DNA from: Nonomuraea jiangxiensis
GTDB lineage: Bacteria > Actinomycetota > Actinomycetes > Streptosporangiales > Streptosporangiaceae
DNA: 64,000 nucleotides
Assembly: GCF_900099965.1 (NCBI RefSeq)
Contig: NZ_FNDJ01000020.1
Coordinates: 62,001 to 126,000 of the forward strand
Direction of reading: 5' to 3'
Shown piece by piece: positions 1 through 7,253 of this stretch. A model generated the notes under the pieces. That model was not told where the DNA came from. It made no database searches and saw nothing but the letters and a program-made list of their open reading frames with translations. Position numbers and translations under genes: made by a program. Every line of letters starts with the position of its first letter. Within the stretch, counting starts at the first letter, position 1.

Positions 1-1301
1 GCGAAGACGCTCTGGTGGAGCACGGCGGGCAGCGGCGCGGTGATGATCGACAGGACCAGGCCGGTGCCGACGACGTTGCCGGTGTTCTGCAGCATGAGAC
101 GCATGGCGTTGACGATGCCGAGCCGCTCGGAGGGCAGCCCGTCCAGGATGGCGGTGGTGTTGGAGGGCAGGAACACGCCCGACCCGAGCCCGATGAGCAC
201 CAGCCCGAGCGCCACCGCCGGATACGGCGTGGCCGCGGACATCACGGCCAGCATCACCAGCAGCCCGCAGGTGGTCATCGCGGCCCCGGCCACGGCCAGC
301 GTGCGGGCGCTCAGCAGGCGTTGCAGGAAGCCCGAGCTCACCGACGCGACCATCGCCGCCACGGCCAGGGGCAGCACCTTCAACCCGGCCTGTACGGGGT
401 CGTCACCGCGTACGGCCTGGAAGTAGAGCGCGACCAGGAACACCATGCCCATGCGCGCGACGGCGTTGAGGAAGGAGGCGAGCGTGCCGAAGGCGAACGC
501 CCGCTCGCGGAACAACCCAAGGTCCACCACCGGATGCGCGGCCCGTGCCTGCCTGACCAGGAACAGCGGCAGCCCGACCGCGAACCCCGCCAGCCCGCCC
601 AGCACCACCGGATGCCCCCAGCCGAGCCGGGTGAACTCCGACAGCGCCAGCAGCAGCCCGCCCAGCGTGACCAGCACGAGCACGCATCCGGGCAGGTCGA
701 GCCCGCGCTCGCGCCCGGCAGGCGGCACCCGCCGTAACACCAGTGCGCCCCATGCCAGGCAGATCAGCCCGATCGGCACGTTGAACCAGAACACCCACCG
801 CCAGCCCAGGCTCTCGGCCAGCACCCCGCCCAGCGTCGGCCCGATCAGCCCCGCGATCGAGAACGAGGCCACGTAGACCCCCATCCCCTCCCCCAGCCTC
901 TCCCGCGGGAAGGCGTCACTGACCAGGGCGGCGCTGTTGGTGAGCAACATGGCGGCCCCCGCCGCCTGGACCACCCGCATGGCCACGATCGTCCACGCGT
1001 TCGGCGTCAGGCCCGCGAGCAGGGCCGCGGCCGTGTACGTGGCCAGCCCCCACAGGTACAACGTGCGCCGGCCGAACATGTCCGCCAGCCGTCCGAATAC
1101 CACCATGAGGACAGTCGTGGTCAACTGGAAGCCCAGCAGTATCCAGCCGGCCGCGGTGGCGTCCGCGCCGGTGTGGCGGGCGATCTCCGGCAGGGCGACG
1201 TTGATCGCGCTGCCGCCGAGCCCGGTCAGCACGCTGGCCAGGCTCACGACGGACAACGTTCGCCAGGCATAACCGACGGGGGTGGTGGTCGTCGCCAGCA
1301 A
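1..1301 (-). CDS. DHA2-type MFS exporter, 3' end cut by window edge
   Basis: Proton-driven drug/metabolite efflux permease of the EmrB/QacA (DHA2, 14-TM) type. Read from 1301 on the minus strand, about 433 codons are open to the window edge, so the C-terminus is missing. The protein starts LATTTTPVGYAWRTLSVV; the GRLADMFGRR loop after TM2 is the MFS motif A, and SLGWRWVFWFNVPIG is the DHA2 signature between TM5 and TM6. The start is a TTG with AAGGA 7-8 bases upstream. It is divergent from the SDR gene at 1375, and the 73-bp gap holds two overlapping copies of the regulon operator, so export of a substrate or product of the adjacent pathway is likely. The substrate is unknown. Confidence 0.85.
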   Translation of the reverse strand, partial: MLATTTTPVGYAWRTLSVVSLASVLTGLGGSAINVALPEIARHTGADATAAGWILLGFQLTTTVLMVVFGRLADMFGRRTLYLWGLATYTAAALLAGLTPNAWTIVAMRVVQAAGAAMLLTNSAALVSDAFPRERLGEGMGVYVASFSIAGLIGPTLGGVLAESLGWRWVFWFNVPIGLICLAWGALVLRRVPPAGRERGLDLPGCVLVLVTLGGLLLALSEFTRLGWGHPVVLGGLAGFAVGLPLFLVRQARAAHPVVDLGLFRERAFAFGTLASFLNAVARMGMVFLVALYFQAVRGDDPVQAGLKVLPLAVAAMVASVSSGFLQRLLSARTLAVAGAAMTTCGLLVMLAVMSAATPYPAVALGLVLIGLGSGVFLPSNTTAILDGLPSERLGIVNAMRLMLQNTGNVVGTGLVLSIITAPLPAVLHQSVF

Positions 1302-1314
1302 AGACCTGTCCTTT

Positions 1315-1331
1315 CTAGATTTTGATACTAG
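1315..1331. promoter_or_regulatory. Regulon operator copy A1
   Basis: CTAGAT-TTTGA-TACTAG, a 17-bp imperfect dyad with 6-5-6 geometry matching the consensus CTAGAR-N5-TTCTAG seen at six other places in this region. It lies between the divergent exporter and SDR genes and overlaps copy A2 by 4 bp. The TetR protein encoded at 5372-5995 is the inferred binder. Confidence 0.65.
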
Positions 1332-1344
1332 AATCTAATTCGCA
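1328..1344. promoter_or_regulatory. Regulon operator copy A2
   Basis: CTAGAA-TCTAA-TTCGCA. The left half-site is perfect and the right half keeps only TTC. It lies 31 bp upstream of the SDR start codon. Its overlap with A1 suggests alternative or side-by-side binding of a dimeric repressor. Confidence 0.5.
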
Positions 1345-1374
1345 TCGTCAGCCGGTCAAGGATCGAGGTGTCGG

Positions 1375-2283
1375 ATGAGCGGAATAGTCGAGGGCCGCGT
1401 GGTGATCGTCACGGGCGCGGCCAGGGGCATCGGGCGCGGGCACGCGCTGGAGTTCGCCCGCCAGGGCGCGAAGGTGGTGGTCAACGACCTCGGCGCGGAG
1501 GTCGACGGCACGGGCTCGTCCGAAGCCGCCGCCGAGGTGGTGGCCGAGATCGAGGCCCTGGGCGGCCAGGCGGTCGTCAACGGCGAGGACGTCTCCGACT
1601 TCGACGGCGCCGAACGGCTCGTGAACACGGCCATCGAACGCTTCGGCCGCCTGGACGTGCTGGTCAACAACGCGGGCATCCTGCGCGACCGGATGCTGGT
1701 CAACATGACCGCCGACGAGTGGGACGCCGTGATCAGGGTGCATCTGCGTGGCACGTTCGCGCCGCTGCGCCATGCGGCCGCCTACTGGAGGGCCAGGGCC
1801 AAGGCGGGCGAGCCGGTCGACGCGCGGATCATCAACACGACCTCGTCCTCCGGCATCTACGGTAACCCGGGGCAGGGAAACTACGGCGCCGCCAAGGCCG
1901 GCATCGCGGGGCTGACCGTCATCGCGGCGCGCGAGCTGGAGCGCTACGGCGTGACCGTGAACGCCATCGCCCCCGCCGCCCTCACCCGCATGACCGAAGG
2001 GCTCATACGCCCCGCGGGGACCGGCTCGACCAGCGCCGACCCCGACGACATCGCGCCGCTGGTGGTCTGGCTGGCCAGCGCCGAGGCCCGGGGGATCACC
2101 GGCCGGGTGTTCAACGTGCGAGCCGGGACGATCAGCGTGGCCGAGGGCTGGCACGCCGGCCCCGCCGTCGACAAGGGCTCCCGCTGGGACCCGGCCGAGC
2201 TGGGCGCGGTCATTCCGGCCCTGGTGGACAAGGCCGCGCCCAACGCGTTGACCAACGGCCGCATTCCCGGGCGGGAGGACTGA
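1375..2283 (+). CDS. SDR dehydrogenase, 3-hydroxyacyl-CoA dehydrogenase-like
   Basis: Classical short-chain dehydrogenase/reductase, 302 aa, resembling the dehydrogenase part of multifunctional enzyme type 2 (17beta-HSD4 type). The cofactor motif TGAARGIG is at residues 13-20, NNAG near 98, the catalytic Ser in the NTTSSSG segment near 158, and the YxxxK pair in NYGAAKAG near 170. The extra 45 C-terminal residues beyond the core are typical of that subgroup. Likely role: NAD(P)-dependent oxidation of a 3-hydroxyacyl-CoA. It is separated from the maoC gene by one base, and hydratase plus dehydrogenase are the two activities fused in MFE-2. The operators upstream make it a regulon member. The substrate is not deducible. 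Confidence 0.9.
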   Translation: MSGIVEGRVVIVTGAARGIGRGHALEFARQGAKVVVNDLGAEVDGTGSSEAAAEVVAEIEALGGQAVVNGEDVSDFDGAERLVNTAIERFGRLDVLVNNAGILRDRMLVNMTADEWDAVIRVHLRGTFAPLRHAAAYWRARAKAGEPVDARIINTTSSSGIYGNPGQGNYGAAKAGIAGLTVIAARELERYGVTVNAIAPAALTRMTEGLIRPAGTGSTSADPDDIAPLVVWLASAEARGITGRVFNVRAGTISVAEGWHAGPAVDKGSRWDPAELGAVIPALVDKAAPNALTNGRIPGRED

Positions 2284-2284
2284 C

Positions 2285-3109
2285 ATGGCACTCGACCACG
2301 GCCTGATCGGCGTCGAGAACCCGCCCCACGAGCGCACGTGGACCGCCAAGGACACCATGCTGTACGCGCTCGGCGTCGGAGCGGGCCTGTCCGAGCTGGA
2401 GTTCACGACCGAGAAGGGGCAGCGGGTGCTGCCGACGTTCGCGGTGCTGGCGGCGCAGGCACCGGGGCGGCGGCTGGGCGACTTCGACCCGGCCCGGCTG
2501 GTGCACGCGGAGCAGTCCTTCGAGCTGCACCGGGAGCTGCCGGCGGCGGGCGGCGTGCGGACCACGACGAAGGTGACCGGCATCTACGACAAGGGCTCGG
2601 GCGCGCTGGTGGTCACGGAGGCCAGGGCGGTGGACCTGGACACCGGCGAGCCGGTGATCTCGGGCCGCAGCTCCCTGTTCATCCGGGGCGAGGGCGGTTT
2701 CGGCGGCGACCGCGGCCCCCGCGACGACTGGGCCGCGCCGGACCGGGCCCCGGACCACAAGGTGACCTATCCCACGCTGCCGGAGCAGGCGCTGATCTAC
2801 CGGCTGTCCGGTGACTACAACCCGCTGCACAGCGATCCGGAGTTCGCCGCCCGGGCCGGCTTCGACCGCCCGATTCTGCATGGGTTGTGCACGTACGGGG
2901 TCACGGGCCGGGCGCTGCTGCACGCGGTGGCGGGTTCGGACCCGGGGCGGTTCCGGGCGATGTCGGGGCGTTTCAGTAGCCCGGTGTTCCCCGGGGAGTC
3001 GCTGACGGTCTCGATCTGGGTGGACGGGGCGGAGGTGCTGTTCAGGACGGCCAAGGACGACGGAACGGTGGTCATCGATCGCGGCCGGGCCACGATCGCC
3101 GGGGGTTAG
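2285..3109 (+). CDS. MaoC-family double hot-dog enoyl-CoA hydratase
   Basis: 2-Enoyl-CoA hydratase 2 / MaoC dehydratase, 274 aa, the length of a double hot-dog protein. The C-terminal half contains the hydratase-2 motif YRLSGDYNPLHSDPEFA around residues 170-190, with the catalytic Asp and His of SGDxNPLH, followed by ILHGLCTYG. It is probably translationally coupled to the SDR (one-base gap) and would hydrate the enoyl-CoA that the SDR then oxidises. Its TAG stop lies in an 11-bp sequence repeated at 5368-5378 beyond the mobile element, where it contains the tetR stop. The two genes may once have been directly convergent with overlapping stops. Confidence 0.9.
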   Translation: MALDHGLIGVENPPHERTWTAKDTMLYALGVGAGLSELEFTTEKGQRVLPTFAVLAAQAPGRRLGDFDPARLVHAEQSFELHRELPAAGGVRTTTKVTGIYDKGSGALVVTEARAVDLDTGEPVISGRSSLFIRGEGGFGGDRGPRDDWAAPDRAPDHKVTYPTLPEQALIYRLSGDYNPLHSDPEFAARAGFDRPILHGLCTYGVTGRALLHAVAGSDPGRFRAMSGRFSSPVFPGESLTVSIWVDGAEVLFRTAKDDGTVVIDRGRATIAGG

Positions 3110-3112
3110 TCC
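3102..3112. repeat. 11-bp direct repeat, left copy (possible target duplication)
   Basis: GGGGTTAGTCC, identical to 5368-5378. It contains the maoC stop codon. Fifteen bases separate it from the left inverted repeat, whereas the right copy is one base from the right inverted repeat. A target-site duplication is plausible but the offset is unexplained. Confidence 0.5.
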
Positions 3113-3289
3113 CCATGCCAGAAAGTTGAGGGCTTTGGGCGGCTGTCAATGAGGGTTCGGCGGGAAAGGAGATCTTCCCGGAGCGAGCAGCGACGACTGT
3201 TCGCTGCCGAGCCGAGTTTCATCACCGCAGGCTGATTTCTGCACGCGGCTTCCTCGAAGGCCGGCCCGCCGCAAAGGTACGTGAGACAA

Positions 3290-3328
3290 CGGCGCCCCGG
3301 TTGGGCCGGGGCATTCCCCGGGGCGCCG
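3290..3328 (-). terminator. Strong hairpin downstream of the nuclease-like gene
   Basis: An 11-bp perfect stem, CGGCGCCCCGG (3290-3300) pairing with CCGGGGCGCCG (3318-3328), with a 17-base loop. It lies 39 bp past the stop codon of the minus-strand gene 3368-4387. There is no U-tract, as is common in high-GC actinomycetes. Confidence 0.7.
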
Positions 3329-3367
3329 TGCGGGCCTCAAGCGATACTGATGCCAGGCCCGCCAAGG

Positions 3368-4387
3368 TCAGAAGTCGATGAATCCGTACAGTGCCAGGTG
3401 GTTCGACTTCGTGCCGCCCACCGTGTGGTCGATCGGCGAAGGCCGCACCGCACCCTTGACGAACAGATAGTCGATCTTCCGGGAGCCCATGGTGGCCTTC
3501 GCGCCGTAGCCGGTCATGCCGAAGCCGCTGAGCGTCGTCGGAGCGATGTTCGCGCGGTTCGCGTCGATCCCGATGACCCGGATCGTCGAGGCGTTCATCA
3601 AGCTGGTGGCGTCGGCGCCGACATGGATGCCGGAATTCCCGATGCCGGCGCTGCCCGCGCCCCCACACGCGTTCGCGCCGTTCTCCTCCGGGAGATGCAT
3701 GGTCGCGGCGAACACGGTGGTCCCCGTCGCCTTGATCGTGAACCGCGCCGCGATGGCACTCGTGCGCTTCCACTTGGCGGCGTTGGTAGTGCCGCTGTCG
3801 TTGTCCGGCGGCTTGTACAGAGTGCAGCCGGCCCCGCCGTTGTACGAGGTGCCGGGCTTCAGCCAGCCCGCGCTCCAGTATTTCGAGATGTCCCCGGCAG
3901 CCAGGCTGAGTGTCCTGGAGTTGTAGACGATCGCGTTGGTCTGCTTCTTCTTCAGGTCACCGAGCGACTGCTGGCTGCACTTGTGCGTGCTGCCCCAGGC
4001 CTCGGGGTCGTCCCACGCCACGATCGCCTTGTACGTTCCTGCCGCATATCCGAACTTGGCGCCGAGCTGGTCGGCGTAGGCCGTGGCCTGCCCGGTGCCG
4101 CGCACTTGCTGCACGATCAGCAGATCGGGAGGCTGCACCCCCGAGGTGCCCGTCTTCCCACTGTCGTCGACCAGGATCGACGTGAGGTGGTCCGGGCCCG
4201 AGATCCGGGTGCACGAGCCGTCGGCGTTGTTCGTGATCAGGTTTTCAATGTTGTTGTTGTAAACCCGTAAGACCCGCTCAGCCGCGGGTGCTTCCTGTGT
4301 CTGCGCGCTTACGGCGGTGGCCGTGGTGGCGAGTGCGACAGCCGCCGCGAGCACCGCCGCGGCAACCGATCGACAGGTGAATGACAT
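3368..4387 (-). CDS. Secreted endonuclease/exonuclease/phosphatase-family protein
   Basis: 339 aa with a Sec signal peptide (MSFTCRSVAAAVLAAAVALA, cleavage predicted near AVSA-QTQ at 28). The fold is recognised by the ordered EEP (DNase I-like) motifs: NNNIENLI, PPDLLIVQQVRG, GIDANRAN, KIDYLFV and a C-terminal NHLALYGF. Two key positions differ from active members: the metal-binding Glu of the usual LQEV is Gln (VQQV), and the SDH near the end is SNH. It may be a weak enzyme or a binding protein. The ATG at 4387 is preferred because the longer frame to 4570 runs through a CTGTCC hexamer repeat and places the signal peptide internally. It is cargo of the inverted-repeat element. Confidence 0.8.
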   Translation of the reverse strand: MSFTCRSVAAAVLAAAVALATTATAVSAQTQEAPAAERVLRVYNNNIENLITNNADGSCTRISGPDHLTSILVDDSGKTGTSGVQPPDLLIVQQVRGTGQATAYADQLGAKFGYAAGTYKAIVAWDDPEAWGSTHKCSQQSLGDLKKKQTNAIVYNSRTLSLAAGDISKYWSAGWLKPGTSYNGGAGCTLYKPPDNDSGTTNAAKWKRTSAIAARFTIKATGTTVFAATMHLPEENGANACGGAGSAGIGNSGIHVGADATSLMNASTIRVIGIDANRANIAPTTLSGFGMTGYGAKATMGSRKIDYLFVKGAVRPSPIDHTVGGTKSNHLALYGFIDF

Positions 4388-4522
4388 GGTCGAAAAGTAG
4401 CAATCATCTCGTACTGGCAACACGGGGCCCTTCCCGCGGTGTAGATCGAGGCCGGCCCTGCGATGTGCGTCGCGTCGAGAGCGACGAGCTCCAGGCGTCC
4501 TGTCACGGCGATGCCTGTCATC

Positions 4523-4559
<37 letters not shown>

Positions 4560-4670
4560 GGCAGGATCATGCCGGTGAAACTGGCACGCTGGTCCGGCAG
4601 AAGCCGGAGAGCGATCCGCGCCGTCCCAGGGGGTGCCGTCCGAGCGGCAGTCCCTGGGACGGCTGTCCGG

Positions 4671-5228
4671 TCAGCCGCTCGGGAGCTGTACCTGGCTGCG
4701 GAACAGGTAGTGGTCGGAACAGGGGTGGTCGTCGCCGCCGCACTGCCCGACGTCCGTCAGGTGCTCGACCCGGCCGGGCGGCACGAAGAGGTGCCAGCGG
4801 CCGGCGAACACGTAGTCGATCTTCTGTGGCTGGTTGCCGCTCGCCTCGTCGCTCCAGTGCGTGGGGCCGCCGCCGCTCTGGCGCGGGACGCACGAGCCGA
4901 GTTCGCCGCAGTCGCGTTCCTGGTCGACCTCGGTCACCGCTGCCCGCCGGATCGGCGTACAGCGTGCTGAGGCCACTGTTGGACGGTGGCACCCGGATGT
5001 TGAAGTCGCCGGCCATTCTCCTGGTCCAGGTGTGTCGAGCAGGCCTTGAGGTCGCGGCTGGTGCCGGGCAGCCGCGCGACGACGCAGGCCACACTCCGGT
5101 CCACGCCGGAGAAGTTCTCACCGGGGAGGGCGGTACCCGAGGGCTTCCAGCCGGACGCCGAGGTGTTCGAACTGGCGCAGGCAGACCTCGTTCAGCGAGA
5201 TGACGTCCGGGTTGCGCGCCTGCACCAG
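4671..5228 (-). pseudogene. Broken, 5'-truncated EEP-family (DNase I-like) gene
   Basis: Minus-strand remnant whose family motifs appear in order but in different frames. ARNPDVISLNEVCLRQFEHL lies at about 5165-5225, then a stop. After a frame change comes SVACVVARLPG and ACSTHLDQE, then MAGDFNIRVPP in another frame near 5010. The final frame (4671-4976) has QPQKIDYVFAGRW and HPCSDHYLF before a TGA. At least three frameshifts are needed. Unlike the intact neighbour it keeps the metal-binding Glu (NEV), GDFN and SDH, so it was once a typical enzyme. Its N-terminus is replaced by the transposase remnant. Confidence 0.75.
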
Positions 5229-5366
5229 GCGTTATCAGCCCTCGCATCGTCAAACGCGCGATCTCCAGACACCGGGCCAAAGGCCACGTCGACCGCACCA
5301 ACCACCGAGCAGCCATCAACATCAACGTTCTTACCGAACCCTCATTGACAGCCGCCCAAAGCCCTC
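5229..5366 (+). pseudogene. C-terminal remnant of an IS transposase
   Basis: One plus-strand frame reads GVISPRIVKRAISRHRAKGH followed by a short basic and hydrophobic tail, then the inverted repeat. The pattern PR-V/I-VKRA...YRAKG-.-DR resembles the C-termini of IS4-like DDE transposases of actinomycetes. This is recalled similarity, not a search result. Only about 45 codons remain. The fragment cuts off the 5' end of the broken EEP gene, so the insertion predates or caused that decay. Confidence 0.45.
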
Positions 5367-5367
5367 T

Positions 5368-5378
5368 GGGGTTAGTCC
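5368..5378. repeat. 11-bp direct repeat, right copy
   Basis: GGGGTTAGTCC, same as 3102-3112, one base outside the right inverted repeat. It contains the tetR stop codon (reverse complement TAA at 5372-5374). Confidence 0.5.
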
Positions 5379-5995
5379 GCCTCGTCGAGCACCCTGAGGG
5401 GGTCGAGGCGGTGGATCAGGGTCATCGCGGCCTCGATGACCTCCTTGGCCTCCTCCTCCGTGTCCGAGGTGGCCACCTCGCGGGCCGCCTCGCCGATGAT
5501 GCTGGTCAGCACCGCCACGGTGAACCGGTCGAGCGGGTCGCCCCCGGCCCCGAGCAGCACCGCGTTCTGGCGCACCCACTCGCGGCCCCGCGTGCGGCGG
5601 ATCAGCTCGAATCCCGGCGGCCCGTCGCCGTCGATGAACAGCCTGACCAGGTCCCGCCGCTCCCACGCGCCCGCCAGGTAGGCCCGGGCCCCCGCGATCA
5701 GCAGCTCGACCGGATCGGAGACCCCGGCCTTCTTCGCCTTGGCCACGCTGGCGGCCGAGGCCTGCTCGTGCGCCGCCTGGTGGTCCTCGTAGAGCGCGAG
5801 GAAGAGCTCGGTCTTGCCGCCGAAGTGGTGGTAGAGGCTGCCCACGCTGGACCCGGCGCGGGAGACCACCTCGGAGACGTTGGAGTCGGCGAAGCCGTGC
5901 TCGCTGAAGACCTCGCGGGCCGCCTGCAGCATGCTCTTGCGGGTCTGGGCCGTACGGCTCCACTCCCAGGACGACTTCCGTGCCATGCGAGACAT
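5372..5995 (-). CDS. TetR-family repressor, likely regulon regulator
   Basis: 207 aa. The N-terminal helix-turn-helix is typical of TetR: TRKSMLQAAREVFSEHGFAD, then VSEVVSRAGSSVGSLYHHFG (residues about 18-62). The C-terminal ligand/dimerisation domain is variable and gives no ligand. It is divergent from the acyl-CoA dehydrogenase gene, with two copies of the operator in the 99-bp gap, 18 and 66 bp from its own start. Autoregulation and control of all four operator-bearing promoters is the simplest model. By analogy with KstR-type repressors, an acyl-CoA may be the inducer (inference). An alternative start is ATG 5986. Confidence 0.9.
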   Translation of the reverse strand: MSRMARKSSWEWSRTAQTRKSMLQAAREVFSEHGFADSNVSEVVSRAGSSVGSLYHHFGGKTELFLALYEDHQAAHEQASAASVAKAKKAGVSDPVELLIAGARAYLAGAWERRDLVRLFIDGDGPPGFELIRRTRGREWVRQNAVLLGAGGDPLDRFTVAVLTSIIGEAAREVATSDTEEEAKEVIEAAMTLIHRLDPLRVLDEAD

Positions 5996-6012
5996 CCTAA
6001 CTCCGGCAAATT

Positions 6013-6029
6013 CTAGAATCTGATTCTTG
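6013..6029. promoter_or_regulatory. Regulon operator copy B
   Basis: CTAGAA-TCTGA-TTCTTG, 17 bp with 5 of 6 right-arm bases kept. It lies just upstream of the tetR start and overlaps a TTGACA (6027-6032) that could be the -35 box for the acyl-CoA dehydrogenase gene. Confidence 0.7.
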
Positions 6030-6060
6030 ACATCCGGCCGGTCCGCGCAAGAGTCTCTTC

Positions 6061-6077
6061 CTAGAGAACGATTCTAG
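6061..6077. promoter_or_regulatory. Regulon operator copy C
   Basis: CTAGAG-AACGA-TTCTAG, a nearly perfect dyad. It lies where transcription from the TTGACA (6027) promoter would begin and 18 bp before the acyl-CoA dehydrogenase GTG start, a position that fits repression. Confidence 0.75.
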
Positions 6078-6094
6078 AAATTGAGGAGGCGGCT

Positions 6095-7249
6095 GTGGAC
6101 TTCTCGCTCACCCCCGAGGAACGGCAGATCCGCGACACCGTCCGGTCCTTCGTCGAGAAGGAGATCATGCCGCTGGAGCCCGAGGTGCTGCGCAACGAGC
6201 GCGCGGGCCGGCCGGCGCTCGACCCCGAGGTCCTGCGCGACCTGCGGGCCAAGGCCAGGAAGTCCGGCTTCTGGGGGATCAACACCCCCGAGGAGTACGG
6301 CGGCGCGGCGCTCGGCCCCATCATGTCCGCGATCATCGCCATGGAGGTGGGCAGGACGTTCGTGCCGTTCTCGTTCGGCGGCAGCGCCGACAACATCCTC
6401 TACGCGGGCACCGAGGAGCAGAAGCGGCGCTACCTGCTGCCCACCATCGAGGGCGAGCGGCGCTCCTGCTTCGCGATCACCGAGCCGGGCGCCGGCTCCG
6501 ACGCCCGCAACATCCGTACCCGGGCCACCAGGGACGGCGGCGAGTGGATCATCAACGGCGAGAAGACCTTCATCACGGGCGGGAACGAGGCGGACTTCGT
6601 CATGGTGTTCGCCGTGGCCGAGGAGTACGGGGTGACGTGCTTCCTGGTGGACCGCGACCTGGGCTGGACGTCCGAGCCGATCCCGACCATGGGCCAGTGG
6701 GGGCCGGCGGCGCTGGTGTTCCAGGACGTGCGCGTCCCGGAGGAGAACATCCTGGGCGAGCTCGGCAAGGGGTTCGAGCTGGCCATGCAGTGGATCGGCC
6801 AGGGCCGGTACATGATCCCGGCCCGGGCCATCGGAGCGGCCGAGCGCATGCTGCAGATGGCCGTCGACTACTCCAAGATCCGCAAGTCCATGGGACAGAC
6901 GATCTCCGAGTACCAGGCCATCCAGTGGATGATCGCCGACTCCCAGGTGGAGATCGAGGCGGCCAAGTGGCTGACGCTGTACGCGGCGTGGCGGGTGCGC
7001 GAGGGGCTCGACGCCCGGCACGCGTCCTCGATCGCCAAGCTGAACGGGGCGGAGATGGCCAACCGGGTAGTTGATCGGGTGCTGCAGATTCACGGGGGTA
7101 TGGGCTACACCAAGGAACTGCCGATCGAGCGGTGGTATCGGGAGTTGCGGCTGCTACGCATCTTCGAGGGGACCGACGAGATCCAGCGGCGTACGATCGC
7201 CCGCAACCTGATCAAGGGACACGCCCGGCTCGGCCTGATCGGGGAGTGA
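6095..7249 (+). CDS. Acyl-CoA dehydrogenase (FAD)
   Basis: 384 aa, the full length of the family. Introduces the alpha,beta double bond into an acyl-CoA. CFAITEPGAGSDARNIRT (about 127-144) is the first acyl-CoA dehydrogenase signature, and LQIHGGMGYTKELPIER the second. The catalytic Glu is in RLLRIFEGTDEIQRR near residue 362. The start is GTG with GAGGAGG 5 bases upstream. It begins a plus-strand unit with the acyl-CoA synthetase four bases downstream. Operators B and C lie upstream. Chain length and branching of the substrate cannot be read from sequence. Confidence 0.93.
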   Translation: MDFSLTPEERQIRDTVRSFVEKEIMPLEPEVLRNERAGRPALDPEVLRDLRAKARKSGFWGINTPEEYGGAALGPIMSAIIAMEVGRTFVPFSFGGSADNILYAGTEEQKRRYLLPTIEGERRSCFAITEPGAGSDARNIRTRATRDGGEWIINGEKTFITGGNEADFVMVFAVAEEYGVTCFLVDRDLGWTSEPIPTMGQWGPAALVFQDVRVPEENILGELGKGFELAMQWIGQGRYMIPARAIGAAERMLQMAVDYSKIRKSMGQTISEYQAIQWMIADSQVEIEAAKWLTLYAAWRVREGLDARHASSIAKLNGAEMANRVVDRVLQIHGGMGYTKELPIERWYRELRLLRIFEGTDEIQRRTIARNLIKGHARLGLIGE

Positions 7250-7253
7250 TCGT